Source: Carnegiea gigantea (taxonomy: Eukaryota > Streptophyta > Magnoliopsida > Caryophyllales > Cactaceae). From it: a stretch of 64,000 nt of DNA. The stretch is from contig JAKOGI010000140.1 of NCBI GenBank assembly GCA_029747015.1, positions 553,501-617,500 on the forward strand, written 5' to 3'. This document shows positions 25,090-38,220 of this stretch, one piece after another. A program made the position numbers and the translations under genes. Positions within the stretch are counted from its first letter, which is position 1; each line of letters starts with the position of its first letter. The notes under the pieces are model-generated. The model was not told the DNA's origin. It saw nothing but the letters and a program-made list of their open reading frames with translations, and searched no databases.

Positions 25090-25904
25090 TAAAAAAATTA
25101 AAATCGGGAATAAATTTTTTGGGGGGTAAAAAATGGAAAAATTAAGAATGTGAGGGGGGAAATAGAATACAATAATTAATAAATACCGACGTCAGCTGGG
25201 AAGCGCCTGGTGGCGCAGGATGTTACGTATTTCAAAGCCATGCATTGCAAATTTTGCAATTTGATAATAAGAAAAATCAGCGAAAGAAAACCAACAACAG
25301 AGAGAGCGAAATTATTAGAATTAAAATTATTTTATATTTTGAGAGAAGGGAATTAAACTGGTGGTGGGAAAAAGAAGTGATCTTTCTAGATGAGGAAGGG
25401 ATGAGGGCCTATCATGGAGCAAACTTCGAAATTTTTATCTTTTCTTGGCTTTTTCCCCTATAAATTTGGGTGTTGTACGTGTATTTTCAGCAGTTTAATT
25501 CGGGTAATATTAGCTGAAAAATTTCATGTTGTGATTACTATTTAGAAATGACATAATATGGTACTTTAAACACTATTAAGTATCAATCAATAGTTCCAAT
25601 AAGTCGAGGGAATATGCCTGACAAAACCGGCTTGAAATGGCTCTAGTATTGGCTCAAGACTTGCTTGGAGTACAGTTGATCCATGCATACATATAAGTTT
25701 TTACGTTTGTTAGCATTTTAACTAGACTAGACTAGACTAGATCGCATGCATCCTGAATAAAGTACTTGGAATAGCAATGTCTTAGTTAAGCCTATATCAG
25801 TAGCTTACATTTTGTCAATTAAGATATATATGGCACTACTATATGATGCTCATAACATAGTTGTAATTGTGACTATTGGGAGAGCCATCTATTAATTACT
25901 ATAT
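25090..25904. other. Lipase upstream region
   Basis: Promoter-side DNA. 25721-25740 has four ACTAG repeats. No exon seen. Confidence 0.5.
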
Positions 25905-27432
25905 AAAAGAGATTTATTAGGAATCTAATTGCATATAGTTTTGATGTTGTATTACTTATGTATCTCTTTTGAGATCTTGTAAGTGCTATTTAATAAGATA
26001 TTGGGGCTCCTAATTGTTTTATCTCTTTCTTTTACTCATAATTGACCTATTGAATGTAAAAAAATGTCTTTCTTCATCGTTATATTATTGAAGAAGTTTA
26101 CATAAAACAATTTCCTGTGTTTGTTTATCCTGATTGTCCACAAGGAGCACCACATGTTTGTGAACTCCAAAAGACTATTTGTGGACTCAAACAAGCTTGC
26201 GGAACTTGGTTTCGTAAGTTTACTAGCTTTCTTCTGTCTAATGATTTTGTTTGTAGCCAAACGGATACCTCCATGTTTGCTTATAGTCGTGGAACTACCA
26301 CTATGATTTTGCTTCTTTATGTGGATGACATAATTCTTGGTGGTATTTCTTCCTATGTCCTTAATAGTTTCATTTCCTTGTTGTCTCATCGTTTGCCGTG
26401 AATGAATTGTGTGACTTGCATTATTTTGGGGTGTATGAAACTTCACAGGCATCTTTTCGACCCAGTGGAAATATGTCTATGATCTTGTTAGTAAATTTCA
26501 TATGCACATCGCTAAACGAATGCGTACCCCATTTCTTTCTAAAGCCTCTTTGACTTTGATAGATGGAGACTTACTGGTTGTTCCCTCCAAGTATAGAAGT
26601 ATGGTAGATGATTGCAATATTTGCCTATAACAATTAACAAGACCTGATATTACTTTTTATGTTCATGTAATTTCCTAATACGTGCATGCTCCCCATATTA
26701 TTCACTCGCCCGCTGTCAAGCTTATTTTTGGGTGCTTGCAGTGCATGACTTATGGGCTCCAACTTCATCCCACCTCTTCTTCGTCGATAATTGCGGCTTA
26801 TTCTGATGCTGATTGTACAAGTCGTAAAGACTCGTGTAGTTCTATTGCTCCACCACTGGCTATGCTGTGTTCTTTGAACCTGGAACTCATCTTGTAATAC
26901 TCTAAGAAACAACTTATTATTTCGAAGCGGTCAACTGAAATTGAGTATGCGGCTGTTGTTTATACCGTTGTTGAGACTATATGGATTCGTAAGCTCCCTA
27001 ATGACCTTGCTATTCGTCTCCAATCTCCCACCAAGGTGTATTGTGACAATGCCAATGCCTCCTATATGGTTGCGAATCCAATTCAGCATGATTGCAGCAA
27101 GCACATTGGCAACGATTACAATTGCGTTCGCGAGCGAGTCGCACAGGGTGACTTAGTTATTGGATATATTCTAACTAAGCTTCAGTTGGCAGATGTATTC
27201 ATTAAGAGGTTCTTTACTAAGTAGTTTGAATTTTTTAGAACCAATCTGTCCGTAAGATCTCTTGAATAGATCGAGGGCGGGTAGTAGTTAAAGATATATT
27301 ACTAGGAATCTAATGTATATAGATTTTATCTTGTATTTCTTTTGTGTCTCCTCCAAAATCTTATAACTGCTATATAATAAAATATTAGGGCTTCAAATTG
27401 AGGCAAAGCCTTAATTCTAATTATATTCACAC
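25905..27432 (+). mobile_element. Deleted and degenerate Copia element with short LTRs
   Basis: Two related blocks flank it: about 25905-26020 and about 27290-27432 (shared AGGAATCTAATTGCATATAG / AGGAATCTAATGTATATAG, ...ATAAGATATTGGGGCTCC / ATAAAATATTAGGGCTTC). These look like ~140-bp LTRs. Between them, broken frames carry the end of Copia reverse transcriptase (CELQKTICGLKQA, catalytic LLLYVDDIIL at about 26310-26340) and RNase H (SDADCTSRKDS, VYCDNANASYMVANP, HIGNDYNCVRE, LADVFIKRF). Gag, protease and integrase are gone. Internal stops make it dead. Confidence 0.85.
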
Positions 27433-28759
27433 TATACAAGTGTAAATATTACCAAAGGGGGAGAGCAGGAGGAGTCATGACACAGCGAAAACAGGTGGAT
27501 TTATGTGCAACTAACGTTGTAGTATTGTTCTATTGATATGGCTAAGCTAATGTAATAATAACGAATGTGAACTAGAAAAATGATGGAAATACTAAACTGT
27601 GTGATTTTGTGATCTACCTTGACTAATAAATGTAATTTGAATAGTATATATTCATACTATTCGGATTACTCAATTGTTTTTTTTTTTTTTTTTTTTTGAG
27701 AAGAAAATAAAGACATTAGTGGATTTGAGAGGGGGGGGGGGATGAAAATAGATAGGTTTGATTGTGAGGTCTTAATATCATCCTCAAGAGTTCTGACTTA
27801 TGAGACATCAATTATTTTTCCATCACCTATATAACTATTTTTATTCTTTACATGCAAGCATGAAGCATTCATGTATTTTCCTTTGGATATGTGTGGGCTC
27901 AGATTTCAATAGAAATATTAGATACGCCCTTAGTTTTAGAGGACTTGATAATACTTGCTTCCGACAACTCAGCAGCTAGTCGAGGAGCCATCCAATCTCA
28001 AGTGGCACCTTGTCGTCCCTCTAGCTCTACTGACCAACTGTTTTCTTTTTCTACAACAGTGTCAGACTACTAGAATTGGCATTACTTTGTAAACTTAACT
28101 GGTCACGCCGTAGACAATTCTACAGATACACTGTCTTTAGTTTAAACTTGTTGCCATGTATGAAATTTGCAATGTTGATTAATGCTTACCTAAACAGGTT
28201 GTGAGGATGCCTAAAGTCAGCTTTTGATTTCAAGGTATTAGCTTTTAATATTGAATGAACGTTGTCGGTGACGAAAGACAAAAGGACGCTACTGGTAATG
28301 TTGGAAAGAAGCCGGATGCTACTACAATAAAATCCAATGTTGACAAAGTAACAACGATTGGTTCGTAATCAAATTGCTGCTACAGAGGGGTACCATATTG
28401 GACACAAAAACAATGATGTTATAGGAGTCAGATCCAAAATCCAACGCTAAATCAAGTTAGCAACGAGGTATTTTGAGTCACAACCAAACCTCATGCTAGA
28501 TGATTTTTTGTTTGATTTGGTATAGTTCACTTCCAGTAAAATCCGAAGCTAACAACGTGCATGTTTTTTTTTTTGGGGGGGGGGGGGCAGTGATCTTATG
28601 TGAAATGATTTTACTCAAGATTTTGTAGTTTATAAAATGCACAAATTTTCCAACGCCTCCATGGTGCAGATGTTAGTATATAGCAAGATATATCCATAGG
28701 TGGGCACATACAGAGAAAATCTATTCTAAAATCTTAATGTTAGCATTGGTAGATCTATG
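27433..28759. other. Intergenic, no gene recognised
   Basis: It contains T19 at about 27680, G12 at 27731-27742 and the T-G tract at 28564. Other open stretches look random. Confidence 0.5.
28564..28587 (+). repeat. T11-G13 bipartite homopolymer
   Basis: T run abuts G run in intergenic DNA. Confidence 0.95.
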
Positions 28760-30085
28760 CAGGGGTGGATTTATGCGCAAGTTAGTGGTGTCTATGGACA
28801 CCCCTATCCCGAAAAAATCCGTAATAAGCACATTTGAGTGGTCTGAAAATATTAAAGGTAGACACCCTTAAAAAAAAAAAAGCCCAAAAAACACTTTAGG
28901 GTAGTGGATACTCCCTTTGTACTGGACTGGACCTTCAGCCCAATTTTAGCATAAATTTTCATTCTTTTTTTCCCTTAAAAAACACAATTAGTGTAGGGTT
29001 GAAGGTAGATTCTGGCAAAATAGTATTTCTTGACATTTCTTCTCAACCCCTCCTCTCACTACCTCTCCTCCGTGGCTCCACATTCCATCCCCCATCCCCT
29101 GATATTAGCGACAGCCAGCCTCATTGGCCACTGGACACAGCAGCTACCGCCCCCAACAACCACCAGTTCTTCCCATCGCGCCCAGCCCCATCCCCGCCAC
29201 GCCCAACCCAGACGCAGGTTAGGGTTTTGAACCTTTAGATTCCTTTTTTTCTTTTGCTTGAATTACTTCTAATAGCTTGCTTCTCATTTGATCTTATGTA
29301 GATGAATATTGTTGAATGAAATTGTTTGATTATTGGATTGGTTAATGATTGTTATCACTCATATGAAATTCACAATGTGAATATTTTTTATGCTCTTACA
29401 AAGTTTCAATTGCCATAATTAGTGATTCACACTTGATATTTGGAAAATCTTTGTGTCATCAGGTATCTATGAAGTTTGAAATATGGGAAGAACTTGTTGC
29501 TTTCTTGTTTAGTGCCCACTCTTTCTTGCACTCTGTTTCAGTGCAGTCCCACATTTTAGTGTTGCTGAAGTTTAACTTAATATCTAATTATCTATTATTT
29601 AAGAACTAGGTTGCTTCAGAATCGAATGTGTGATCAGTTTTTGAATGATTGTTTAGTTTGTTATATAGAAAAACGTGTATTTGACTCAATTTCTAATAAT
29701 TCTATTATGTATTGATTCCAAAGCATGAAACATGCCAAAGGACAACTTAGGGCCTGTTCTGTTCGTGGTTAAATTGAGGTGGGTAAAAGAGTAAAGTGGG
29801 TTAAAGTGGGTTGAGGTGGGTTAAAGTGGGTTGAATTTTTTTTATGTGATATTTTGAACTTGGTTAAAATGGTGAAAGTGAGTTGAAGTTGGTTGAAGTA
29901 GATTGAAGTAAATTGAAGTGAGTTGAGATTGGTATTTTAGAATAACCCACGAAAAGAACAAGCCATTAATAGTAAACTATTGCAATATTTCATATATTGT
30001 TTAAACTTTATTTTTATGGTACATATCGTTATGAATGTTTGTATGTGGACACCCCTAATTAATCAAAAGTTTGAATCCACCACTG
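28760..30085. mobile_element. hAT-like element with GC-rich cargo
   Basis: The ends CAGGGGTGGATTTATGCG and, in reverse complement, CAGTGGTGGATTCAAACTTT match, with GGTGTCTATGGACACCCC / GGGGTGTCCACATACA subterminally. No clean target duplication remains. A GC-rich 240-bp open stretch (28999-29238, Pro/Ser-rich) may be captured host DNA. A MITE is nested at 29750-29965. Another copy of the family ends at 19826. Confidence 0.65.
29750..29965. mobile_element. Nested MITE, PIF/Harbinger-like
   Basis: Terminal repeats are GGGCCTGTTCTGTTCGTGG and, in reverse complement, GGCTTGTTCTTTTCGTGGG. TTA flanks both sides (29747-29749 and 29966-29968). The interior repeats GGGTTAAAGTGGGTTGA. The flanking hAT sequence is continuous with the 19.7-kb copy, which lacks this insert. 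Confidence 0.75.
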
Positions 30086-30089
30086 AATA

Positions 30090-33000
30090 TAGGGCTGTAA
30101 CAAAACCAACCTGATTGGCCGAATCATTGGGTTCGGCTCGGTCAAAGCTCGACTCGAGCTTCAGGAGCTTGGGAGCATATCGAGCCAAGCACGAGTCCAA
30201 CAAGGCTCAACTTGACTCGATTTAGTTCAGTTAGTTACTTTTTTTGTAGGTGCCTTTGTGAAAGTATGAAATTATTATCACAACAAAATAAAAAATATTC
30301 TTAATTATTAAATCTAATACAAGAATCTAAAATTTATCTTAGATTGTGGCTTTAAATTTGGAAATCTTTAACAAAGAATAATAAAAAAGAAGGATAACGA
30401 GTCGAGCGGAGTTTCTAGGTAAGCATTGTACATCCTAGCCCGAGTTTAAACTTTATATGCTCAGAGAGTTTGTTAAGTCAAAAATATGCATTGTTTTAAT
30501 AATTATTGTGATTATATTATATATGTTATTTCGTTTAATTTACTTATTTTATATATTTTTCAGGGTTAGGATTAATTTAATAAAGAAGAGAAGAGAGGAC
30601 GTAGAAGCTCGGGTTTCACACACTTGACTACAAGATGGTCCAAAAATAATAATTTATGAAAAATATTATTCCCATACTTATTTATTTGGGTTAGAGTTAC
30701 AAGAGTTGGAGAGAAGGTAGAAGACTTGGGGAAGAAGGAGTCTAAAGAAGAAGAAGGGAAAAAAAAACAAAAAAAACCCTAGCTGGCTACCCCACTCCTC
30801 CTTCCTCTCCACCATAAATAACATCATACACACACACATCTCACGGCATGAAACCCTAACCCACGGCAACCCCTCTTTTTTCCTTTTCCATCTTCACCAT
30901 AATCATCTATCATCTTGATCATCACCATCTCACGCCTAACCCCTACGCTCCATCTCCACGATCACCAGCACCTTACATCACCATCATCATCCACCCAATA
31001 ATCCTCTCACCCTTTACACCCTACGTCCATCATATACACAAACATCCCCAGGGCACATCTCACTTCATCTCCTACCATCATCATCATCTCCTCACCATCA
31101 CGACACCAACTCACGGAAATCGCCCATAATCACCTTCACGCCTATCCTCATCTCCCCAAAATCGCGGCCGCTTGCTTCTCAAACACAACAGCCCACGCCA
31201 AGCCCTTTCACCATCATCATCATCTTCCATCAACATTACACATCATCTCCCCAAAATCACGGCTGCTCCTTCAACACCGGATCACGACTCATCACACTCT
31301 TTTCCCACCTTCAGCCCTTCATCATCTCTAATATCATTATCTTGTCTCTTTTGTATTGTTTTTATTTTATTTTATTGTATTTCTTAGAATAGATTATTAT
31401 TAAACATGAAGTATTTGGGTGAATTGTGTGATGTTAATTTTAATATGAAAGAGTAACTTTTTATGCTTTGTATAGTCTTCTTGAAACCATGCTAAATTAA
31501 TTATTTTGAAATGAGTTTTATGCTTTAATGCCTAATTGATTTCTATTCATGATTCTTTAGCGCTTAACGTTCATCGTTTATGAAATTTGTGTTGAATCAA
31601 TTAGAATGCATGCTAGTTGATTAAATACAATTTCGATTGATAGTTTAGAAGATTATAATAAGTAAAAGTTATCATCTTTTAGGCCTAGGTATCACCCTAA
31701 TTAATCATGGATGACTCAAACCCATCTCTTTTAATTAGGTAATCGTTATAGATTTTTGTTAAATCGATTTGCTGGTAAATTGGTTACAAAGTGTTAAATG
31801 ATATTTTTCTAATTCTTCATGCTCTAGTTTGATTAAATTCTTGCACTGGTGTGAGGGTTATCAAAATTAGTAGGGTTTATATTAGGGTTGGACCTAATTA
31901 AATTAGAATATAAGGAAAAACGAGAAAGAACTGCTGGTGGATGTCTTCTACAATTTAACTCATGGATGAAATTATCTTGTGTGTTAATGATAAATATTAA
32001 TTTGCATGGTGGATTGAGATTATACTAAGTATCCTTCATAAATTTGACAACTTTTGATAATTATTTGTTACCTAGAGTTAATTTGATTGGTTTTTTTTAT
32101 TTTTGTTCCATTTTTATTAGCTTCAATATAAATTCAATCGACCCCCCTAAAAGTATAGTCTTTTAGGAGTGTCTAGGTAATTTTAGATAGTTTAGATTTT
32201 GATTTTTAGAGTGGTTATAATTTTAGATTGATTTATATTCAGTTTTAGTATTTAACTATTGGTTTGTTAGAAATTAGACTAAAAATAGCTATTTTTGTTC
32301 TTTTTTGATTTTTATTAGTTCCCAGAGTCTATTTAGTGTCCTAGTCTTCCATATTTAATTTTGTAATTTTTGGAAGTTATTTGATAATTTTTCAGAATTA
32401 TTTTGAGAAATTGATAAGTGCAGGTTTTTAGGTTGTTAATTCTAAAAATTTTGATTTTTAATTTTAATTCGCGATTATTAGGTATTGTTAAGTCCAGAAA
32501 ATTGTGTCCTAGAATTAGGGTAATTTTCTTGATTATTTTCGTATTTATAGTTACGCAGATTATTTTATTTCTAATTTCATATTTAATATTCTACATTGAT
32601 ATTCTGTGGTAATTTTCTGATTTGATTTTTCTGGAATTATTTGGATACAATTGAGGAGTTACGAGCTTATATACCTAAAGAGTGATATTTTAGGTTACTA
32701 TTTGACATTTTTAATATTTATTTTCTGATTATTATTTGCTGTTTTGAATTTTAATTAGAATTTCAGTTACTATTCTGATTTTATTTTTCTAGATTATTTA
32801 GGAAAGCTTTTTACTGTTTTCTTTCCAGAATATAATCCAAAATATTTAGAAGCATCATTGGGTGTTTTTCCATATTTTTATTCGTTAGATTTTAATTATT
32901 TTCAAATTATTTAGATTAGACTTAATAAATTAAATTAGTAAAATCATTTAGGATTAAGCTAGCCTTTTACAATAATCTTTCCTCGTGGATCGATCTCTAT

Positions 33001-33145
33001 TTTCGTATGCTATAAAAAGTGTTTAATAACCGAAGTAGTGGTTAAATTTGCAGCTCTCGACAGGCTTTACAGAGTTTCGAGCCGACCCCAAACCGAGCTT
33101 TTAATTGGATGAGTTGAGTCCGAACTTCGCTCGCTTACACCCTTA
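30090..33145. mobile_element. Old hAT-like repeat interrupted by a solo LTR
   Basis: The left end TAGGGCTGTAACAAAACC and right end (reverse complement TAAGGGTGTAAGCGAGCGAA) are imperfect inverted repeats. Both sides carry GAGCTCGAGC/CGAGCC words. Removing the LTR at 30471-33071 leaves about 455 bp. No target duplication was found. Confidence 0.5.
30471..33071 (+). mobile_element. Solo LTR, Ty3/Gypsy TAT-like, 2.6 kb
   Basis: It starts TGTTAAGTC and ends GGCTTTACA, with an exact 5-bp target duplication GAGTT (30466-30470 and 33072-33076). The long leader-like, CAT/CAC-rich middle and the 3' motif TTTCCTCGTGGATCGATCTC resemble R/U5 of the very long LTRs of plant TAT-lineage elements. No internal domain is present, so it arose by LTR-LTR recombination. 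Confidence 0.85.
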
Positions 33146-33280
33146 GTTGGATCCGTATATATGCATACAAATATACAATGATATAGTGTCTTTTTTAAAA
33201 TTATTTCCGGGCTTGAGCTTGACTCGTTTACACCCCTAATGGATCTATATACATACATACAATGATATGGTGTCTTTTCT
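33134..33280. repeat. Diverged direct duplication
   Basis: Two ~55-63 bp blocks (33134-33197; 33227-33280) share TTACACCC(T/C)TA, GGATC, ATACAATGATAT and GTGTCTTTT. Confidence 0.6.
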
Positions 33281-35310
33281 TCTTGTTATTAATCAAATGA
33301 TGTCCCACATTTAAAATTTTTCAAAATTTAATAATATTAGCTAGCTGTTAGCTTCATATATATTTATGAATTTAAAAACCTCAAATATTTTTAGAGAGAA
33401 TTTTAATTTTTCTGTGTTTGAAAATACCGTCACTATATAAGTAAATAAGCTATTGAAATACCTACGTCATATTGATCATTGTTGATCAAAATAGGAATAC
33501 AGTATAGGAATTATGAATTCAGCACGTTAAAAAAATTGAATTACACCACTGTACATTACGTATAGGTCGGCCTATACGGGTCAGCTTGTTTAAAATAGGG
33601 TCAATAATGAGTCAGTTCAATAATAGGTCGGCCTATTAAAACATATTAATGGGTCAGGCAGGATCGATCTATTAACAGCCCGTTTAGTAGCCTGTTACTT
33701 TTTCAACTTACTTGACTTACTAATTTACATGCTACAATTAGTTAAATTTATTACTAATACTTTACACATAACAATAATTATTCTACATAATTTTTTCTAT
33801 AAGTTTATTCTATTTTAAAACAAGTCAAAAGCAACTCGCCAATGAGTCGATCTAACCCATTTATTTACATAAAATGTCTAATCTAGTCTAAATTATTAAC
33901 GAAATAATTATGATAAATCCAACCCATTTTATAAGTAGTCAGTCCTAATGCAACATTCCAATCTAACGTGATCCGTTATCCATGCCTGTCTAAGCAACTA
34001 GCGACCGAGCAATCGGACGCAGGAGAGATGATTTTTTGGCGTCAACGAATATAAACCAAAAAGAAAAAGGCGGGGATAGGATTTGGTCACGCCGAACGAA
34101 GCGTCTGACTTTGTGTTGGCATGGGCCGCCACCTGCACCCTTCATGATCGTATGAGCGCGTGGCTTTCATAACTGGCAGTCGTATACGTGTCGGAACATG
34201 ATTAGCGGAAAATGGGTGGGTCTCAGCGCACGTTGGGCCCCCTTTGACTACCATTGTCCAACCGCAACCCCGTACATACATACACTAAATTAAGTCATTA
34301 CAAAATAAAATAATCGATGTACCTCTGCCTCTACGCCCCTCGGCATCTTCCTTTGCACTCGCAACTTGCTCCCCCCAAAATAAAATTATATATTTTAACT
34401 TTTTGGCCTAAAATATATATTAGAGTATCTAATGCCAACTTTGTTAAAAAAAAAAAATTAACTAAAATAGATGAAACAACAAATGGGAAATCCTATGTCT
34501 CGATTCGATACGACATATGGTAGATTATTTTTTTCGAGGACATGCTAAGTAATTTAACTATATTATCATATCTTCACATTACTTCATGTGATGGCGCATT
34601 AAATATTCGTGTAAAGAAACAATACAGTAATATATTTTTTATGCTTGTTTTTATGTTAGTGTCGTAAAACTTGACTTTGTTTTCTGTATTTTTTTATTCT
34701 CTCCCATCACGTCCAACCATGAAATCTTATATTCTTAAAATGTAAATGCTTAGCGAATAATAAAATTGATTAATATTTATAAATTGACAAAAAATTTGTA
34801 TAGCTCAAAGTCTCTCCAATTTATTTATTTATTTTTTGCGTGTATGATAATTTGTGAGTTTATTTCTCTTAGAAATATGATGCTTTTTCCTAAATTACTT
34901 GTGTAATTTCATCAAATTTTTAAAAAATATTTCCAATAAAATATATTATTATTAATAATTTTAACACTCAAATAGTATAAATATTTCCCTATCTCTTTAT
35001 ATAATATCATCAAGGAGATATTTATTTATAGGCTCACAAATCAAATGGAACAAAAAAAATGTTTCGAGAATTCCTAACCCCGTTATCTTACATGGATACG
35101 ATTTTTCCCATCCACCCTCACACACATCGATCATATCTTAAGTCAAATACACTTCCAATGTTATACAAATTATCTAAGTTTTGAACCACAAAAATATGTC
35201 GTGATGCGATTAAAGTTGAAACCCGGAAAACGGCGCTATTCCCTCCATCTGGACGCCAGAACGACGCCGTTTAAACAGAGTAGGTCAGTGCTCACTAACC
35301 AGCGACTTCT
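33281..35310. other. Intergenic, AT-rich
   Basis: 33560-33960 is a likely hAT-type remnant (repeated GGTCGGCCTAT and GGGTCA words). 34020-34280 is GC-richer and has an ACGTGTC word near 34186. No exon seen. Confidence 0.5.
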
Positions 35311-35313
35311 GAT

Positions 35314-35320
35314 CTATAAA
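35314..35320 (+). promoter_or_regulatory. TATA box of the 36.1-kb gene
   Basis: TATAAA-type box (CTATAAATG) about 30 bp upstream of a probable start near 35345. A 5'-UTR intron then fits 35428-36014 (CAG|GTACTT ... GAATAG). Confidence 0.6.
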
Positions 35321-36067
35321 TGAGTGATGGTCGCCGCATCATTTCTTTCGCCCTTTCGCCAGCAATTCTGCATTTTCCATCGCCAGCCTCCATTTCCGGA
35401 GGTTTTTTTTTTTTTTTTGTTTCCCAGGTACTTTCTCTCTCCTCTCCTCTGCTATTTCTTGATCTCAAATTTTAGTTTTGTTCTTTTTCCGTCAGTTATT
35501 CAATTTTTTTTTTCCAGCTTTGTGGTCCGTGATTTTTGATTTAGCTCTTGATTCCGTCTTTGAGCACAGATCTGATTTTAAAATTTTAATTTCGTCGTTT
35601 GATTTCGATCTGTGTTCGGTCGGCCTAATTTTCTGATCATCGAAATCTATTTTTGGAGTCGGAGTTTCTCAATTGATCGATTTTTCTCGATTCTTAATTT
35701 CGTGATTAGGTATGGAAAATCTTCATCAGATCCGACTTTATATCTGCAAATCCTTTAATTTTTCTTTAATCACCGCTCAGATCTAGCTAGTCTTAGCTGT
35801 TATGAGTTAATACTCGCTCTTTCTGGTTCGGAGTTTCAACAGTCTTCCGATTTTGTGCGTTTTCTGTTCAACAGTTTCTGATCTTGTATATCTGTGAACT
35901 TTTGGTGGCAAAATTATTTCAAGAACTTTTTTTCCCCTGGATTTTTGGTTTTCAGATGAAGATTTGGGATATGTGTGTTTAATTACCTCTTTTGTCTATT
36001 TTTTTTGTGAATAGGCGTTCTTTTCTGACTGTCTGTTGAAAGACGAAACAGAAAGAAAGGGAACAAA

Positions 36068-36595
36068 ATGAATCGGTGTGATATTCAGCAGAACGCCTTG
36101 GTGGTGGGTTGTGAAGAGATGAGGAGCCGTCCGGTTGTAGTTTCTCTCTCCGATGGGAAGGGCCCCGTCGTTTGCCCAAAGCCTCGGCGAGTTGGGTTCT
36201 CGGCTACCAATCTCACCATGTCTCTGAGATGGCAGAGAAGGTAATAATTGGGTCCCCCCCCCCCCCCCCCCGATGTTTGTGTTTGGTTTCTATATTGTTG
36301 GGTTGTGTGTGATTAGTAGTTTTGATTGCGTATATTTGATTAAAAAAAAGAGGGTTTTTGATTGTTTATGTGGTTTGCCTGCAGTCAACATGCTGAGATA
36401 TGCGATTCAAAAGCAGGGGCAGAGCTTCTTGACTTAATTCTTATGAAGGTATCGATCTCTGAGATCAGATTTGCTATTTGGTATATATGTGATTGCATAC
36501 CCTGAATTACCGTTGTTTCTCCTAGTATCATCAGGATTGGTGCTTCTAATTACCAAAACAAGGGTGGTTAGCTATTAGAGTTTGTTCTTGTTTTC

Positions 36596-36626
<31 letters not shown>

Positions 36627-37152
36627 ACGGGCTAATTGCTTTTTGAACAAAATTTGATGGATTAGTGTGCCTTGATGCTAGAGCACAGTTTGGGAAATCA
36701 AGGGTTATGTCATGAATCCTCAGATTGTTGAATCTGAGTGGTGATAACTGATATACTTCCTGATCTATGTATGTATGTAGTGGACGACGTGAACGCTGTA
36801 AGGAAAGTTAGCTTATTGTGTGTTGTTGCTTGTGTTTGTGCAGAGGGGCTATGGTGAAGAAGAATCACCAAGAGATATAGTTTCATCAAACCCCTTTTTT
36901 TGCGGATCTCCTCCTAGCAGAGTTTCTAACCCATTAGTCCAGGATTCTCAATTTGGAAATGATAAATTGTCCCCTTTGTCAACCTTACAACTTGCATCCC
37001 CATCTAGCTCATCGCCATCTCCATCACCATCTGCCATGAAAGCAGGGCGTGCTAGGATGAAGTTTGGCCTCAAACCCGCAGCAGTTAGGGTAGAAGGTTT
37101 CGATTGCCTTAGCAGGGATCGCCAGAATTCGAGCATCACTGCTGTGGCCTGA
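36068..37152 (+). CDS. Conserved plant protein of unknown function, 181 residues
   Basis: Three exons, 36068-36240, 36385-36448 and 36844-37152, give 181 residues with all phases closing (AG|T, then phase 0). The start ATG begins MNRCDIQQNALVVGCEEM, follows GAACAAA, and comes 53 nt after the proposed leader intron. The protein is hydrophilic, with a basic patch (CPKPRRVGFSATNL, MSLRWQRS), a short helix QHAEICDSKAGAELLDLIL, then a Ser/Pro-rich low-complexity run (ASPSSSSPSPSPSAMKAGRA) and a C-terminal GLKPAAVRVEGFDCLSRDRQ. No membrane segment or catalytic motif is visible. It resembles an uncharacterised Arabidopsis family I recall only loosely. Likely a cytosolic or nuclear small protein. Confidence 0.85.
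36603..36625 (+). repeat. T11-G12 bipartite homopolymer
   Basis: T run abuts G run in intron 2 of the 36.1-kb gene. A C-only tract lies in its intron 1 (36254-36271). Confidence 0.95.
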
Positions 37153-38215
37153 ACCATTCAATTGGGAACTGTATATACGAGCTGAAGCTGAAGCTGCCAT
37201 TGCTCGAACAATCGCAGCAAATTATTTAGTTGCAATATTCTGAGAATTTATATTTTTTGGGTAGCAAAATCAACCGAGAGGGATTTGCCTTTATCAGTGT
37301 ATATAGGATTGTGGCTCTACTACCTATTTAAGCCTGTAATTAGCTTTTGATCGGTGAGAATGTAAGAGTGGGAGAGCAGAGTAAGGGAGAGAGACAAGCT
37401 TCTCCTCCGTTTTTTTTTTTTTTTGTAATTATAATTATTGTTATCATTATTATTATTATCAGTAATTACTACTAATGTTATAAGAGTTGTAAGAGGAGTA
37501 TCTTCAATCTTCCATTGAAGTTGTATAGAGCTATGGAGTGGTCTGACCTTGTAAGTTGTAACTTAATGGTGTAAATAATATTTGCTTGGTTCTCCCGAGT
37601 AGTGCGGAGACTTGGGTATTAATCATCTTGTTTTGATAAGTAAATGGTCATTGTGAAATCACTTTCATTTTGGAATTGATGGTTATTTCCATTGGAAACG
37701 GTCTCTTTATGGGCAGTGATGTGCATAGGGATAAAGATGCTTATATTTGGATCTCTTTAAATCTCGCGGAAGCAGGATTAATATTGAAAGTTGTTGTTGT
37801 TATAGCTAGGATTGTGTGAACCTTGTTTGCGCATGTGGACAAATTGATTATGTAGGTAAGAGGGCAATTTGCAACTTGAATGCAACCATGAGTTTTTTGG
37901 AAGAGTTTTTTGAAGAATGAGCTTTTTGTCTCACAACTTTGTCAGAAATAGCTAACTTTATCAAACAGTTTTTCAACAAACAGCTAATTGAAACAGCTAA
38001 TATAAACAGCAAACAGCTAATACAAACAGCTAACAGTTAACAACTGTTTGCCAAACAGAATTTTTGTCTTTCTATTAAACTTGATTCGTGGTTATGGTGA
38101 AGTGGTTAAATCCTCTAGGACCATTGGAGGCTGTGGCTAACTTTGTTTTCTTGGGTGTGGTAGGAATTAGAGTTGGGATGTCCAAAATTAATTTCTCTTT
38201 TCAAAAGTGAAAATT
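37153..38215. other. 3' region and MITE remnant
   Basis: The 3' UTR of the preceding gene comes first, with an AATAAT signal near 37575. 37930-38060 carries repeated AACAGCTAATA units and ends TTTGCCAAACAG, related to the element ending at 41642. Confidence 0.5.
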
Positions 38216-38220
38216 CTTAA

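Noticed and set aside
26036..26452. 138-codon minus-strand open frame
   Set aside because: It is the antisense shadow of degenerate Copia reverse transcriptase.
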